A stretch of DNA of 64,000 nucleotides from Cyanoderma ruficeps (taxonomy: Eukaryota; Chordata; Aves; Passeriformes; Timaliidae). A program made the position numbers and the translations under genes. Position 1 is the first letter of the stretch; every line of letters starts with the position of its first letter. The stretch spans positions 11,244,026 to 11,308,025 of the forward strand of contig VZDJ01000594.1 in assembly GCA_008694505.1 (NCBI GenBank), read 5' to 3'. This document shows positions 28,001-40,800 of this stretch, one piece after another. A model generated the notes under the pieces. The model saw only the letters and a program-made list of their open reading frames with translations, was not told the origin of the DNA and made no database searches.

Positions 28001-28170
28001 TGAGCAGGAGTGTGCTGGTTAGTAATGGTCACACTGAGCAGGAGTGTGCTGGTTAGTAATGGTCACTTTGAGTAGGGGTGTGCTGGTTAGTAATGGTCAC
28101 TTTGAGCAGGGGTGTGCTGGTTAGTAATGGTCACTCTGAGCAGGGGTGTGCTGGTTAGTAATGGTCAGCT
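28001..28170. repeat. 34-bp minisatellite, five copies
   Basis: Five head-to-tail units of exactly 34 bp begin at 28001, 28035, 28069, 28103 and 28137, each starting TGAG and sharing the core GTGTGCTGGTTAGTAATGGT. Units differ by a few substitutions (for example GAGCAGGAG versus GAGCAGGGG, and CACAC versus CACTT or CACTC) and keep the same length, so expansion was by unit duplication without slippage inside units. The array lies within intron 3 and its translation has no meaning. Confidence 0.97.
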
Positions 28171-29195
28171 GTTATCCGCTGACTTGGTGAACATTCTGAT
28201 AAATCTGCTGTCCTCTGCACATGGAAGGCAGGAGATGGCTCTGGGTGGGAGAGGGGCTGTGAGCCCCAACCCCAAAGCTGCACCACAAGATCTGAAGTGC
28301 TTCTCTAGTGTTGGACCATGACACCTTGGTCATGCAGTGAGTAAAGCGGAGCTCCTCTCTGGAGCAGTGCCCCCGGTGGTGTCATACTTCTCGCAGGTGC
28401 AAGGATGCTGTGCAAGGGCTGGAGAGTTGGCAGGAGCCTGAGGATGCATTAGGAATATGTAATTTCCAGGGGAGCAGGAAAAGTGTTTAATAGAGGTGAT
28501 AAAGATCCCTTTCATTCCCTTTCATCGGGAAACTTCTTGCTTGCACGTGTGAGCTTTTGCTGAACCAGAGGCTTTTCTAATGAAATCTAGAGGAGGGTCA
28601 CTCTTAATTGGCTTATAAATCTGCAGGGGTGCTGTAAACTTTCCCATTCCACCCTAGCTGGATAATGACTCTGGAACTGTTTTGGTGAGTTAATTATTGT
28701 GAACATAGTTAGAATATTAATCTTCTTGTCAGATTTATAATTGTGCTAATTTATTCTAAAGCATCTTTTAGCTCCTAGTCCTAACACCCTCCAAGCAAGA
28801 CCAAAGCAAAATTTCCTCATGTAGTAATGAGAAGTCCCACATTGTTTGCTTGGGTTATAGAATTGAGTTTCTGCTTGTCTTGTTATAATGCTTCCTGCTA
28901 TACTAGCATTAAGATATATTTAAACTCCTTTATGCACAGTAATTATTGCCAGTCAAATAGGTGTTAAGTGGTGAGTGTCTGTGGATTATTTCCTTTCCCA
29001 TCACTTTTGTTCTAAGAAAAGAAAAAGAAGGAACAAAAAGCCAATTGCTACTTTCAAGCAAGAATGAAGAAAGCAATTCAGTCTTGCTTCAGGGAAACAA
29101 GGTTTTCCAGAAGTTTTCATTGCTATGTTATTACAGATTTTGAGGAGGCAACCATTATCCCTTTATTGTAATTAGGACTGTTCAGATTTAGGACT

Positions 29196-29217
29196 GCCTG
29201 ATTCTATGATTCTGTTT
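29196..29217 (+). repeat. CR1 3' tail remnant
   Basis: The words CTGATTCTATGATTCTG form the terminal 8-bp repeat typical of the CR1 3' end. The body upstream is not clearly recognisable, so this is either an extremely truncated insertion or a badly decayed one. Confidence 0.4.
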
Positions 29218-31418
29218 GGATGTTACTAATTTGCTTCTAATTCTGGTTTTGCTTACTGAGCTGGCTGCAAACGTGGCCTCCTGAGTACATTCTCAGGAAA
29301 TGTGTCTTTCTTCATACTGCCATGGCAGTTCTTCTGTTGGGAGGATAATTCAAAGTGTCAGTATATCTGTTTTTGTTAAGTGCACTCTGTATGGATTTAT
29401 GTCTGAATAAAAAGGATATGCTTAGATTTCAAATAACCCTTTACTGTTGGGATGCTGGAGTTAGCCTTAAGCTAACTGAGTTTTGTATGAGTTCCATGAC
29501 CTTACAATGTGTTTTTATTGTTGGTTAACTGCAAAGTGATATTAAGGTGGAGTCTAGAGAATTTCATGCTGATATTAACATGTTATCCATCAGCAGTGTC
29601 TTCAGTAATTCTCTGTGCTTGGTGTTTGGCAGCAATTCACTCTGACCCAGAAAAAATTGCAAGAAACATGGTTATTGACAGTTTGTGTTGCTGTTACTGA
29701 TTTCCCAGTCTCATGCCTTTGCAAATTGCCTGAAATGTGTCTTTTTTGTAACCATTTCACACAGGAAGGCTGAGAAATGCTCTCTAATTTCTCATTCCTA
29801 CATCCTGGATCTTCTCTATGATCTCATCTCTCTGCTGCTTTGTGCTAGCTTCTATAGGGTGTGACTCCATAGGGCCAGCCCTAATGGATTGGAGTGGGAA
29901 GAGTGGTTGGCATGGGTCTGGTTGGTGATGTCTGGTCCCAAAACATGAGTGTCTTCCAACCATCTCCAGCAGTTTTGTCTGCCACAGCCAGAAAGCTGTT
30001 GTTTTCCCCTCCAGGCATCTACTAAGACAGAAAATGTTGTTTGTGGCATGCTAGGATGGTTAATGTGGAAAACGAGACATTTCACTTAGATGGTGGAGCT
30101 TAGCCAGCCACTCTTTTATATCAGCAGACCAAGTCTCATTGGTTTTGTTTGCAAATTATGTTCCATCACATGTGAAGGCTGAAACAGGTGCCTTTACAAA
30201 TTCTGAATAAATATGGAATAAATAGTTATGTACTCCATATGCCTTCAGAGCTCAGTGAGTTTCTTTGCAGTTGTTTGGTACATTTTTGGAACAACCGAGT
30301 GGTTCTAGCTGTCTGAAAAACCAATTCTTCGGTAGGGAACCAACAAGCAAGAGTACTCTTATTGTAGTGTTATGTACTGTAAAATAAGATAAATTTCCTG
30401 CTGCCAAAACGTGTGTCACTTTGCTTCTGCTAATTCACTATTAGATTAGATTAATCCAAATAAATAAACTGGTTTTAGTTGTAGTGTTCAGGTCTTCAGT
30501 AGCTATTACAAGATTGTATTGGTTTTGCTCTGAGCCCTTTCTAAATGTTGGATTAATCCTGCAGTGAGAAGGTCAGGAGCAGAGAAATAGAAACCTGTTG
30601 CTTGTGGCTAGTGAAAATGGTACATGAGAAAGAGAGGCAAGCAATGAACAAACCATTGCAAACCCCTGCAGGACTGGCAGAGGGGTGTGATCTTATGTAG
30701 ACACCAGGTTTAGTGGTGAGACTTACCACTAAACTGGTTAGAAAGAGGAGAAAGGAGAGAAATGGAGATGAGGGCAGGGAGAGACAGATGGAGAAGTAGA
30801 AAGCTGTAGTCAGTGACCAGAACTTTGGGATCTAAGGTGGAAGTAATAAACAGTTTCATTACATCTTCAGTCAGCATCAGCAGAAACCAAGGGTATTTCA
30901 TTTCTGCTCATCCTCTTCTTTTCTCCTTGGGTAGCAGATTTGTATTCCCCTTTGGGTTAATGTACCCGGTGTCTCCTGCTGTGAGACACCTACCAGCTGC
31001 AGAGAGGCCCCTACAAACTGTTTCTGAGGTAGTTTCTTGAAAAAGTGTTGTCTTCACAGAAACATTTTTCAGCTCTAAGATTGGATCTTTGCATAGTGGC
31101 AACGCAGGAATGGGGAGATGGAAAAACAGATCGGTCCAGTTGATTTATGGGGAGGACTCTGATTTATTAAAACTTTAATTTTCTTAGGCTATTTGTCAAA
31201 GGTCCAATGCTCTGCAGGCGTCTTTGGTTGTGTGGATATTCTGCTGCATTGCTCCTTTATGATCTGATTGGGAGCCTGTTGCTGTCCCTGGGGCCCTTTC
31301 CCCTCAGGGATCCTGGAACTGTAAGGATAATGAAATGTTCTTCCTTGAATGAACACAGGTGCCAATGCCTTTTTTTGCTTTTTCTTCTTAACTGATGTGA
31401 AAGCTAAGGTGACCTTGT

Positions 31419-31443
31419 TATATATATATATANAAAAAAAAAA
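31419..31443. repeat. (TA)n then A-run with one N (31433)
   Basis: A TA microsatellite running into an A-run with an unresolved base at the junction, a typical place for read-length uncertainty. Confidence 0.9.
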
Positions 31444-31854
31444 GCCTAGTCACACAATTAGAATTGTCTGATAAGTAATATTTTCTTGCTTTTATTTAAA
31501 CCCATAAATTCTGTAGTGACATCATTTTTACATTGCTGGAAATATGATTTCCTTCCTCCCAAACCCCTAGCCATTTCAGCTAATGCAGATTTATTTATTT
31601 AGGCTGAAGAGGGGACTTTTTACCTTGCATAAAGAACTTTAAAATTATTTGTTTTCATTGTCATTAAGAAATGAGTTTTATGAGATGTATTATTTTTTAA
31701 CTGTCCATGCTTGTACTGGAATATTCCAAGTCTGGAAACAGTGCTTCTCTAATGATTAATATAGAAAAAAAAATGTATTTTATTAGATCTTTTCTCTAGT
31801 TCTAAAAGAAAGAACAACTAGTCAAAATAGTGACATTTTTTAAAAATATTCAAT

Positions 31855-31870
31855 AATGATGATGATGATG
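31855..31870. repeat. (GAT)n microsatellite
   Basis: A short run of about five ATG/GAT trinucleotides in intron 3. Confidence 0.85.
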
Positions 31871-34800
31871 GACCTCTTTTAATATATTGCCTTTCCAGAT
31901 GTGTAGTGCAGCTTTTACATTCTTTCAGTGACTTCCAAATTTAAGTGCATGAGAACTTTCAAAACACTTATATAATCATTAATCTTGAAGGTTATTTTAC
32001 CAATTGTACTTTTGATTCTCAAAGCTGTTTCTCAGGGAATGGGGAAAGATAGAAGTCCTTAGAAGATCCCTTGAGGTACAAATAAATAAGAACAAACTTT
32101 ATCTGTGGAATAAATAAGCCTGTCCATGTTCCTTTGAAATTTAACTCAACTGAAATTTTTTGATGTGTGTCTGACATTTTTGGGGAGCTGCCTACACCTG
32201 CTTTACAAGAGTTAGTTAACCTTTGTGGGGTTAGTGATCAAACATGAAAATAAGCTGTTAGCAAACCAAAATAGAGAGTGAATCCTGACACAGCAGTACT
32301 TGAAGGACTTCTACCCTTCAGGGAATAAATATTCTTATACTGAGTTGAGGGTACAAATGGAAACATGATGAAAGGTTCCATATATAGAGACCTTTGCAGC
32401 TTGGAGGAGAGATGAGATTTGACTCAAATAAAAAATAGTCAACTGTAGTGCTCGGAGAAACTAAATGTGAGTCACATTTTTATTTTAAATATGCAGACTC
32501 CCATATGAATGATAAGAATGGACAAATCTTCTCTGGAGAAGATTCTAGCTGTCTTGAGGTGAGGTTTGCTAGACTTTATGGAGAATTTGAATGGAAAGAC
32601 TTTACCTTGGAATATTTAAAGTTTAGGTTCAGCTTGCAAAAATAATGATTTCATTTACAATAACTTCCATTTGGAAATTAGACTTATCATTCTAAAATCC
32701 ATGTGATGGTTGCCTCAGGAGAGTGCTTTGATAGAAAGTCAAGAATGCATCCAAACTTGCCCTAGTTAATTTAAGAAACCTGATCCAAAAGAATTTAACA
32801 CCTTTTGCTTGGGAGCTGTTTTAAAGACTAAAGCAATTCTGGAAATGACTAGCAATTCTATTCATTTTCCTTCCATATATCCCCATGGATCCAAGAGGTG
32901 CAGGTCCTTTTGCCACTGGCATGATAGCCAATTTTGGCTGATGCTTTCAAATCTTTTATCTGGGTGCTTTGGGGGAAAACTGAGATTCTTAAGATTGCAG
33001 GGCAGGAGTTTAATTCTAGTATGAAAAGAAAACTGCAGCCTGTGTTCTGGGTCCAAAGATTTTGTATTTCTATTAAACAGTTTGCTGATACAGGGGGGCT
33101 TTCTGAACATCTAAAGTGTACTTTACATCCTCTGCGTCGGACCAGAACCTCTGTTTTCCTCTGGGCACAAATGCTCATGCTGCACTACAGAGCTGGCCCA
33201 CAGTTAGTCATCTCTCCTTGCCGAGTCCTTCAGACCAAGAGCGTTTGTATGCCAGTCAGAATATGTGTGTGCCTGGTGGAAAAATCTTAATGTTAGCAGT
33301 ATACATTGATGGTAATACTTGCAAATTCCATATGCTCAGCAGATGCTTTCTCATTTAGGCTTCAGTTAAAAAAAGTTAAATAGGATAAGGAAAGGAAAAA
33401 TACTGAGAACATGTCTACTGAGAAGCCTTCTGTGATCTGTTACTCAGTAAATTAATAGAGATAGATTTTAGTCAGGAGAGCAGATACTAAGAATCATCTT
33501 CTTGAAGGACACCTTATGAATACTGCCTTCTTGCATCACACAGTACTGCAGGGAAAAGACTTTGTCTCCAAGGAAGAGGGCACACATCAGTATTTTTCCC
33601 ATAAAGCATTTTCTCTGGAAAAAAACTATTCTTCAGAGATTTAGGAAAGATTTCCACGTCATGGCGTATGCATTGTTTTGCAATGGAATCATTGTTCAAG
33701 CATCTGTCACTTTGTTCATTATGTATCTTTACAATGGGTAGTTTTCCTTGCTTTTAATTTGTGTTCCAGATGTATGTATTCAGGCTTTTATGTGCATCCA
33801 ATATGTGATCCTTCATAAGAACTCCAATATCTTTACAGTTTCTAACTTACCCTTATTTCTTGTTACAAATTCACAAGCATCTTACCAAACCCATGAATGA
33901 TTTATGCTGAAGAAGGTTTGTGATTAGTGCACTGAAATGTGCAGCCCTTTCTTGGTTTTGTTTCCTCTGAAAGGGAGATCAAAACTTTTGGTTTTAATGT
34001 TGAGAACAGTTTTGTAAGCAGAGTTACAGCCCAGAGTTAGAACCCAAGTTTCTTTTTACGTCAGTGCAGACAGCTGAAGTGTGCAGCTGACTTTTGTAGA
34101 GAGCACTTAGTATTAACAAATTACACCCAACAAACCATAACAAAGTTCAGCCAGCCAAAGCCAGGGCTATCCTTATGGAAAGATTTCAAAAATTTGCAGT
34201 AGTTGTGATTTGTATCGTAGTCACGTAGCTCATGATTGACACGTTTACAGGTAGCAACTCCTTGTTGGCAACAAATCTCAAGTTTAGGTACTATAGCAAG
34301 GAGAAAACATTGTGATGTGCTCTGCTATCCTACCATTTGCAGAACCTGTGGGACTCATGAAAGTACACACAAAAAAAGGGAAAGATAGTCACCCTGTAAG
34401 AAACTGACTCTTTGAAATCTGATGGCCACTGCAGGTCATGTCCAGTAGCTTCTGGATGTGTTGGCTGAGTTTCCTCACAGGAGAAGGGGAGTTTTGAGTA
34501 CTGCAGGAATGAAAAAGGTGTCTTCATGCCTTCTCCATTAATGCTGTTTCCTGTATTTTTTCTTTTTTTTTCTTCTCTCATTTTAGTTTTTCTCTTAACT
34601 ACTCTTCTGTCCCACTAGACTGGGCCACAATCAACTGCTTTTGTTTTGGTTGCTTCTCCAGCTAGAGTATATATTATAGTGAAGAGGATAGAGATTAACC
34701 TAGATAGCCTTTATTTATTAAATTCAGAGGCATGTTTATTTCTCAGTGGAAATTATCAAGGAGAAAAGGATCTAAAGACAATTATAGAAATTCTAGAAGT

Positions 34801-37800
34801 TCTTAATAACTCCTTTTTAGTGGGACACTCCCTGTTACCTCTACTTAAAGCAAATAGTAACTGACTTTGAAGAGTGCTTTCTAAAACCTGTGAGGTTATT
34901 CAGGTACAAGTAACTACTCATCTGAATGAAGGTTTTAGCCCGTGATCTGGCAAACATATGGGCACTTAACTCATGCATTTACATTTACAGAATGAGCCAT
35001 GAAGCATAGCAATTTAGAAATGAGGAAATCTGAAATGTTGATTCCACACAGCTCTGTAATAAAACTTCCAGTGGTGCCAGGATTTCATCCCACAACTGTA
35101 ATTAGGTGCTCAACATAAGATATTGTAGAGTAGGGGCTTTGCAATTACATATTTGCTGAACTTGAAAGTTACCTGCTTAGGTGTCTTATTTGCTCTGAAG
35201 CTTGGTTTTTCTCCCTTTTTTTTTTTTTCTTCCCTGAAAACTGTTTCTCTGCCAATTTGTTCATCTTGAGGGGCTTTCTTCTTGCCTACATTTTGGGGAT
35301 GGCCACAGTCATTAGAAGCAAATGCATATCTGCAGTCTGATTTTTAAAACAAACTGCAGCAGCAGCACATTGCCATGAAATAAGGCCTTGATTTCACACT
35401 ATCCTTCACCTAACTTTGCTTCTCCTTTTCCCTCTGCCAAGCTGGAGGTCAGCTTTTAGTGCTTAGCCTTAGTATTTGAAGGCTTATAATGGTATCGATG
35501 TTTATGGACACCGGTTTATGTCCATGGACATTATTTGGTTATAGCCCTGTAAAATATGGGTGCTATTCCAGCCTGAGAAATATGTGCATGTGGTTATGCA
35601 TACATCACTGCGAAGGTTAACAGAAATGGTGATCTGCAAGGAATATTCTTATGAGATTAAAGACTCAGAGATATTTAAGGCAGGTTTGAAGAGTTATTGG
35701 CAAACATGCAGAGCAGTTGTGTGTATATGTGTAAAAATAAATTAAATTCATAGGACAGTGGAGAAGCAAATCTGAGACACAGGGAAGGCAGAGTTTCAGG
35801 TGGCATTCATCCAGCCATTCTGCAAGAATGCAATGATGATGATTTATAATTACTGTGACAAAAATAACGATGATTCTGCTGCCACGTTTTTACCATAGCC
35901 TTGGGAGTATAATTAATTATGCAATGATCAGTTGATTCTACATATTCACAAATTTAGCTATTTATCATAATTGGTTTAGTCCCTTGGAATTAGTCCAGAC
36001 TTTCACTTCATACAGTTGGTTGTAAAAGGGAAGTGGAAAGAAGCAGATTTCCTTTAGCTGCATGCACCAAATCAAAGTCTGATCTGCAGTTACAGAGTCC
36101 TCATTATTGATTGCAGTACTTGTTTATTCTTCCCGGTATAAAAAAAAGCAACAAATAAAAAACCCTACAACAATAATACCCTCACACAGAAGCCATCTGT
36201 GTCTCCTCTTTGAAGATGTTTTCAGTGGGTATCAAAACTTAACTGATTCACATGTCAAAACACACCTTGTCTGCATTTTATCTGCATTTTATCCTCTGGA
36301 TGTTCAGTGGTCAAATTAGATTGAATTTGGGGGATTCAGGCTTTGCGTTTGCTTTCATACCACCAAAGCCTTTCCCTGGTTGTCTCCGTCCTAGTATTGT
36401 CATTCAAGGAAATAATCTGATTTCGTGGCCTCCAAAGCCCTTGTTTCTTATGAAGCCATTTTATTCTTGACTGTGTTTTTGACAGCTCTGTAGCCAGAAG
36501 ATATTATGTCCCAAGCCCTCTACCCTCCACAAGAAAAAGACCCTACCAAAACTAAAAATGCCATTGACTTTGAGGTGAAAAGAAAGAGGCATGCTAAAGA
36601 GTGACTGAAGGATGTCCAGGTAGACAGCCAAATTCCTGGATATTACAACAGAATTTCACGTTAAGCTGAACATCAATTTTGATGCTGTTTGTCTGTAAGA
36701 TTACAAAGTAACTAGAATCCTCTTGCTGCCTTCTAGGGACCCTTATGCATTCAGGCATGAAACCTAATACAGCATCAAATGGTCCCAGAGGGTTTGTTTG
36801 TCTGGGCAGCAGCAGGCAGAGTGATAAACAAAATGTCACAGATGAAGGAGCAGTGCAGGCAGTCCTACATGTCTGGCAGCCATAGACAGTGAGCTGTGGC
36901 ATGTCTGTTATCAATTTGTCTTAAATCACGCAATTAGACGTCATTCTTTATCACATGCTAATCACTACCTTCCTGGCCTAATTATACCTGCTAGCTTTCA
37001 AGCACATGGGTATATAAATGGGTTCACTGTAATTCACATTTGGCAAATAGACTGATTTTTTTCCATGTTCTTAATAGCTGGTTAGAAGTGAAATTGCAGC
37101 ATTTATGCTGCTCAAATCACCATTTCTTCATCTCTGTGCAGCCATATAGTTCTTGCTACATTGGGTCATTCATCTAGGTCTTGGTATGCCTTGGACCTCC
37201 CTTGGGGGTGAAAACACAGCTGATCAACACCAAATGCTTCATTTCCTAAGGTATTCCCATGATAAGGTGAGTGGTTGTGGCCCAGAGACACATTAAGGTT
37301 CCCTGTGGTTTTCTGATCTTCTGGCCCAGTGAGCCAGAATGAAATGACTCTTCTCTTAGTGGCAAACAATGAGAGAAATGATGGCTCCATGGTGAGCCTT
37401 CCTTCAGATGGGATGCAGAGCTGAACCCAAGTCCTTCACTTCCAAATGAGCACAGGTGTTTCATTCCCAAGGTGTCTGTTTCTTGTTATCTTGCATTCTT
37501 TTCCAGCCATTTCCATTTGTAATGACATCAAGGGCACTGCTCGCATCAGAGACCACGGCTGGTTTAGTAGGTCCTTCAGGAGGTACAACATTAGCAGAAG
37601 CAGCAGCAAAGAAACAGGGCTCCAGGAAATTGGGGAAACTTTGTGTTGAATGGTCAGAGTCCAGTCTCCTGGGTCAACCAGATGTTTCTTTTCCTGAGAG
37701 GTTTAGGATCCCAGCTTTAAATTTCAAAGGCTTAAATCTGCTCAAATCCTTTTGTGGGTCTTTAGATGAATCTAGTTTTATGGTTACATAAATTTTTGGG

Positions 37801-40800
37801 CAGTGGTAGAAGGAACTCTGTTCCACTGCAAAAGAACTGAAATAAAATGGCAGTAGACTTAGGCAGATCAATATCACTCTTCTGTGCAATTTTTAAAAAC
37901 CAAAGTTGCAGCAGAAAAGCCAGGTATTGCAATGCTACTTAATTCATTTAGCAATAGAGTGCATTGATTGATATTGTCATAAATAACAAGCCACTTCATC
38001 TGTGCCCCCTCACTGCCCTATCATATTACACGTACAGGCTAAGATGAAAAAACAGCTGCAGCCCTTCTGAGCCTCAGGCTAACAAGCCTTATTGATTGCA
38101 CTTGTCGTGAGTAATCTAAAGCTAAAAGATAGCAGCCCATAGGATTTGTATCTAGGCATCATAGGCTAGGTTTGAAACCACACCATTTTCTAGGTGGGTA
38201 GTGTCTGTGGAAGCTATGCTGATTTCTAGGCAGCTGACATGTTTTACTGGAACCAAGTGCAAGCAGAAGACTCATGTTCTGAGAAGTGATTGGCAAAATC
38301 AATCCTAATTAGGCTGCAGATATTCAAGGCCACTTCTAAACTTGAGCCTTTTCTTGATCCCCTTTAATTAGGTATTCAGATCAAAATGACACCCTGAGCT
38401 ATTATCCTGCTTGTTAAACCCACTCAGTCACTTGTTGTCTGAGCAAATGCGTCTACGTTTCGCCAAGCGGCATAAACGGTTGTCTCTGTCAGTCTCTGCA
38501 CTGAGGGAGCTGCAGCAGCTGTGTCCTTCAACATCTTGGATTCCAGGGCTCACTGCACAACTTTGGAGTAAATTTGTGCAGTTTGACTTCTCACTCAATC
38601 AAATTTGAGCTATCACTTGTTCTTTTCCTCCGTGGGGCTTCAGAGGTACCTCCTTTATAGGTGTTAAATCCGAGCATTTTAGAAGTAACTATAAGGGAAT
38701 AAAAGGCATTTATTTTGTTGGCTTGTAGGTTCTTATCTCACATGTGAGCTGTCACTCCTAGCCTTGCCCTTCCCAGAAAAAGGAAGAGAAGAACATGTTA
38801 GGCATGGGAGCTTTAGTGGCTTGAATTTACTGATTAGCAGGGCTGACAGTCAGGGGCAAGAGGGGAGCAAAGGCTGCTTAATCGGTGTGCATTTGAGGGC
38901 TCATTCAGTATTGTAGACATGACCTTTTCTTTAAAATCTGCTGCAGACACAAATTTCTTGGGCCACTGTGGCATGCTGAGGTGTGAGATGGTCAGTGACA
39001 CTGGGCAAAACACCTGAGCTAGCAAAAAATTCCCTCAACTTGCATATGGGTGAAATAGCAGGTAGAACAGGAGGGTAATAACAAATGTATTAAAACCATA
39101 TTTATAAAATATTGATTTTTTTTTTCGAGAGGGATGAGCAGAATACTTTGAGGCAAGGTACTGTACTTCTGTGGTTGCTCATTCAGTAAAAAGCTAGACT
39201 GTGTATGACAAAGCTAGAAAATTTGCAAGTGTTAAGATAGGTGCCGTTGTGGGGCGCAGTGAAGGTTATGCCAATGAAGGTGTTTGCTTTACACGGAGAT
39301 CAGCAGATTTCAGTGTTTATTTAGATCAGTGAGTCATCTTCCCTGATTACAGAGACTGGTAGAGCTCCTTCTATAGAATCCCTCCCCCTTTTTTTTACCT
39401 TTATTTTCTAATTTTTTTTTCTTCAGTGTAGTTTTGCTGCTTATATTATTTAGTCATTCTACCAGCTTTTCTGGATGTAATTTCCTTACATACTATTTGT
39501 TTTAGTGTTTTTATTAACTTTTATAGTACAGGTTTTGTTGCCACTTAGCTACTAAACATTAATGTTGTGCACACAAAAAATATAGTTCACTACTTACTCT
39601 GATATGTAGCAAAGGGAATACCTTGGTACTGTTCCTATAAGAAACACCAGAAACTCAGGATTTCAGGAAAAAAAAAACAAGAGGAAAAAATATCTTGGTT
39701 TCATCAAGCTTAATTCTCTAGAAGTCATTGTATACTAATTTTGCTAAAGAACATAATCACATAGCTAGAGAGAAGTTTTTTTTTTTTAATTTTCCTTTGA
39801 CTTTAGGATACAACTGAAAATTCTGATCCACTAATGTTCTCAAAACTAAGGCTGTAAGTAGGGCTTTTATTTGTGTCTGTTATATGTGAACTTGGACGTC
39901 ATTCTGTGATCCCAAGGGTCATTGCCAGGGTTCATTAGTCCTTGTGTGCTGCAGTTTTCTGGTAATGTTGGAGACGGTTCTGGACCTGCTCCCCAGTGGG
40001 CAAGACTTTAAAGGCCTGCTTGGAAATACACACTGAATAATGCTTTTCATGTTCTAATGTGCTGGAGGTTAGTCGGAATTTCCTTTCTTCAGCTTGAGGT
40101 TTAGTTACTCCAGAGAGTTGAGACACCTGGTGACTTTGTCACCAGTGCTGTCTGCTTTTTAAGCTGTTGTCGTCATGGAAACCATTTGTACTAGAGCGAG
40201 GCATCCCCTGGATTCCGTTTAGCAAGGTACTGACAAGTGTTCTTGCTGAGCAGCACATCCAGGGCAGGGATCTCAGTGGACAGCTGCAGTGGGAGCTGCA
40301 AGTGGAGCTTTGGGGGCAGGAGCCAACGACCCCCAGACTTTCCTGCCTTAGAGTGTGAGGACATAAAAGCCCAGAGGTTCCTTTATTCAGAGTCTGTCCT
40401 TGGACACACCAGCTCAAGCTGTTGTTTTTAAATTTAGTAATTGCATCAGGATCAAATTATTTCAAGAGCTGTTGGGGAAACCTGGTGTGACTGTGAGCGT
40501 TGGGTGCGCAGCTGTGAATGCACCACGGTCCCAGCTCGGGTGGTAAGAGTGTGTGCCAGGGTGGTTCCTGGGCAGCTGGACAAGGAAGGTAATTCCTTCA
40601 CATCCTGGCCAGAGAGGCAGGAGTTGCAGGAAGGAGGGAGCTGTACCCTGGACAGCAGTATTCTTATATTTGGCCCCAAAGGATCCTATGGTGTGCGTGG
40701 ATACTGACAATATCTTTAAAAGTTTGTTGTATCTTGGTATTAAGTTTTGCTATATTTAATTCTTGGAACTGAGAAAATAAAGCTTCATTTAACTTTTTTT

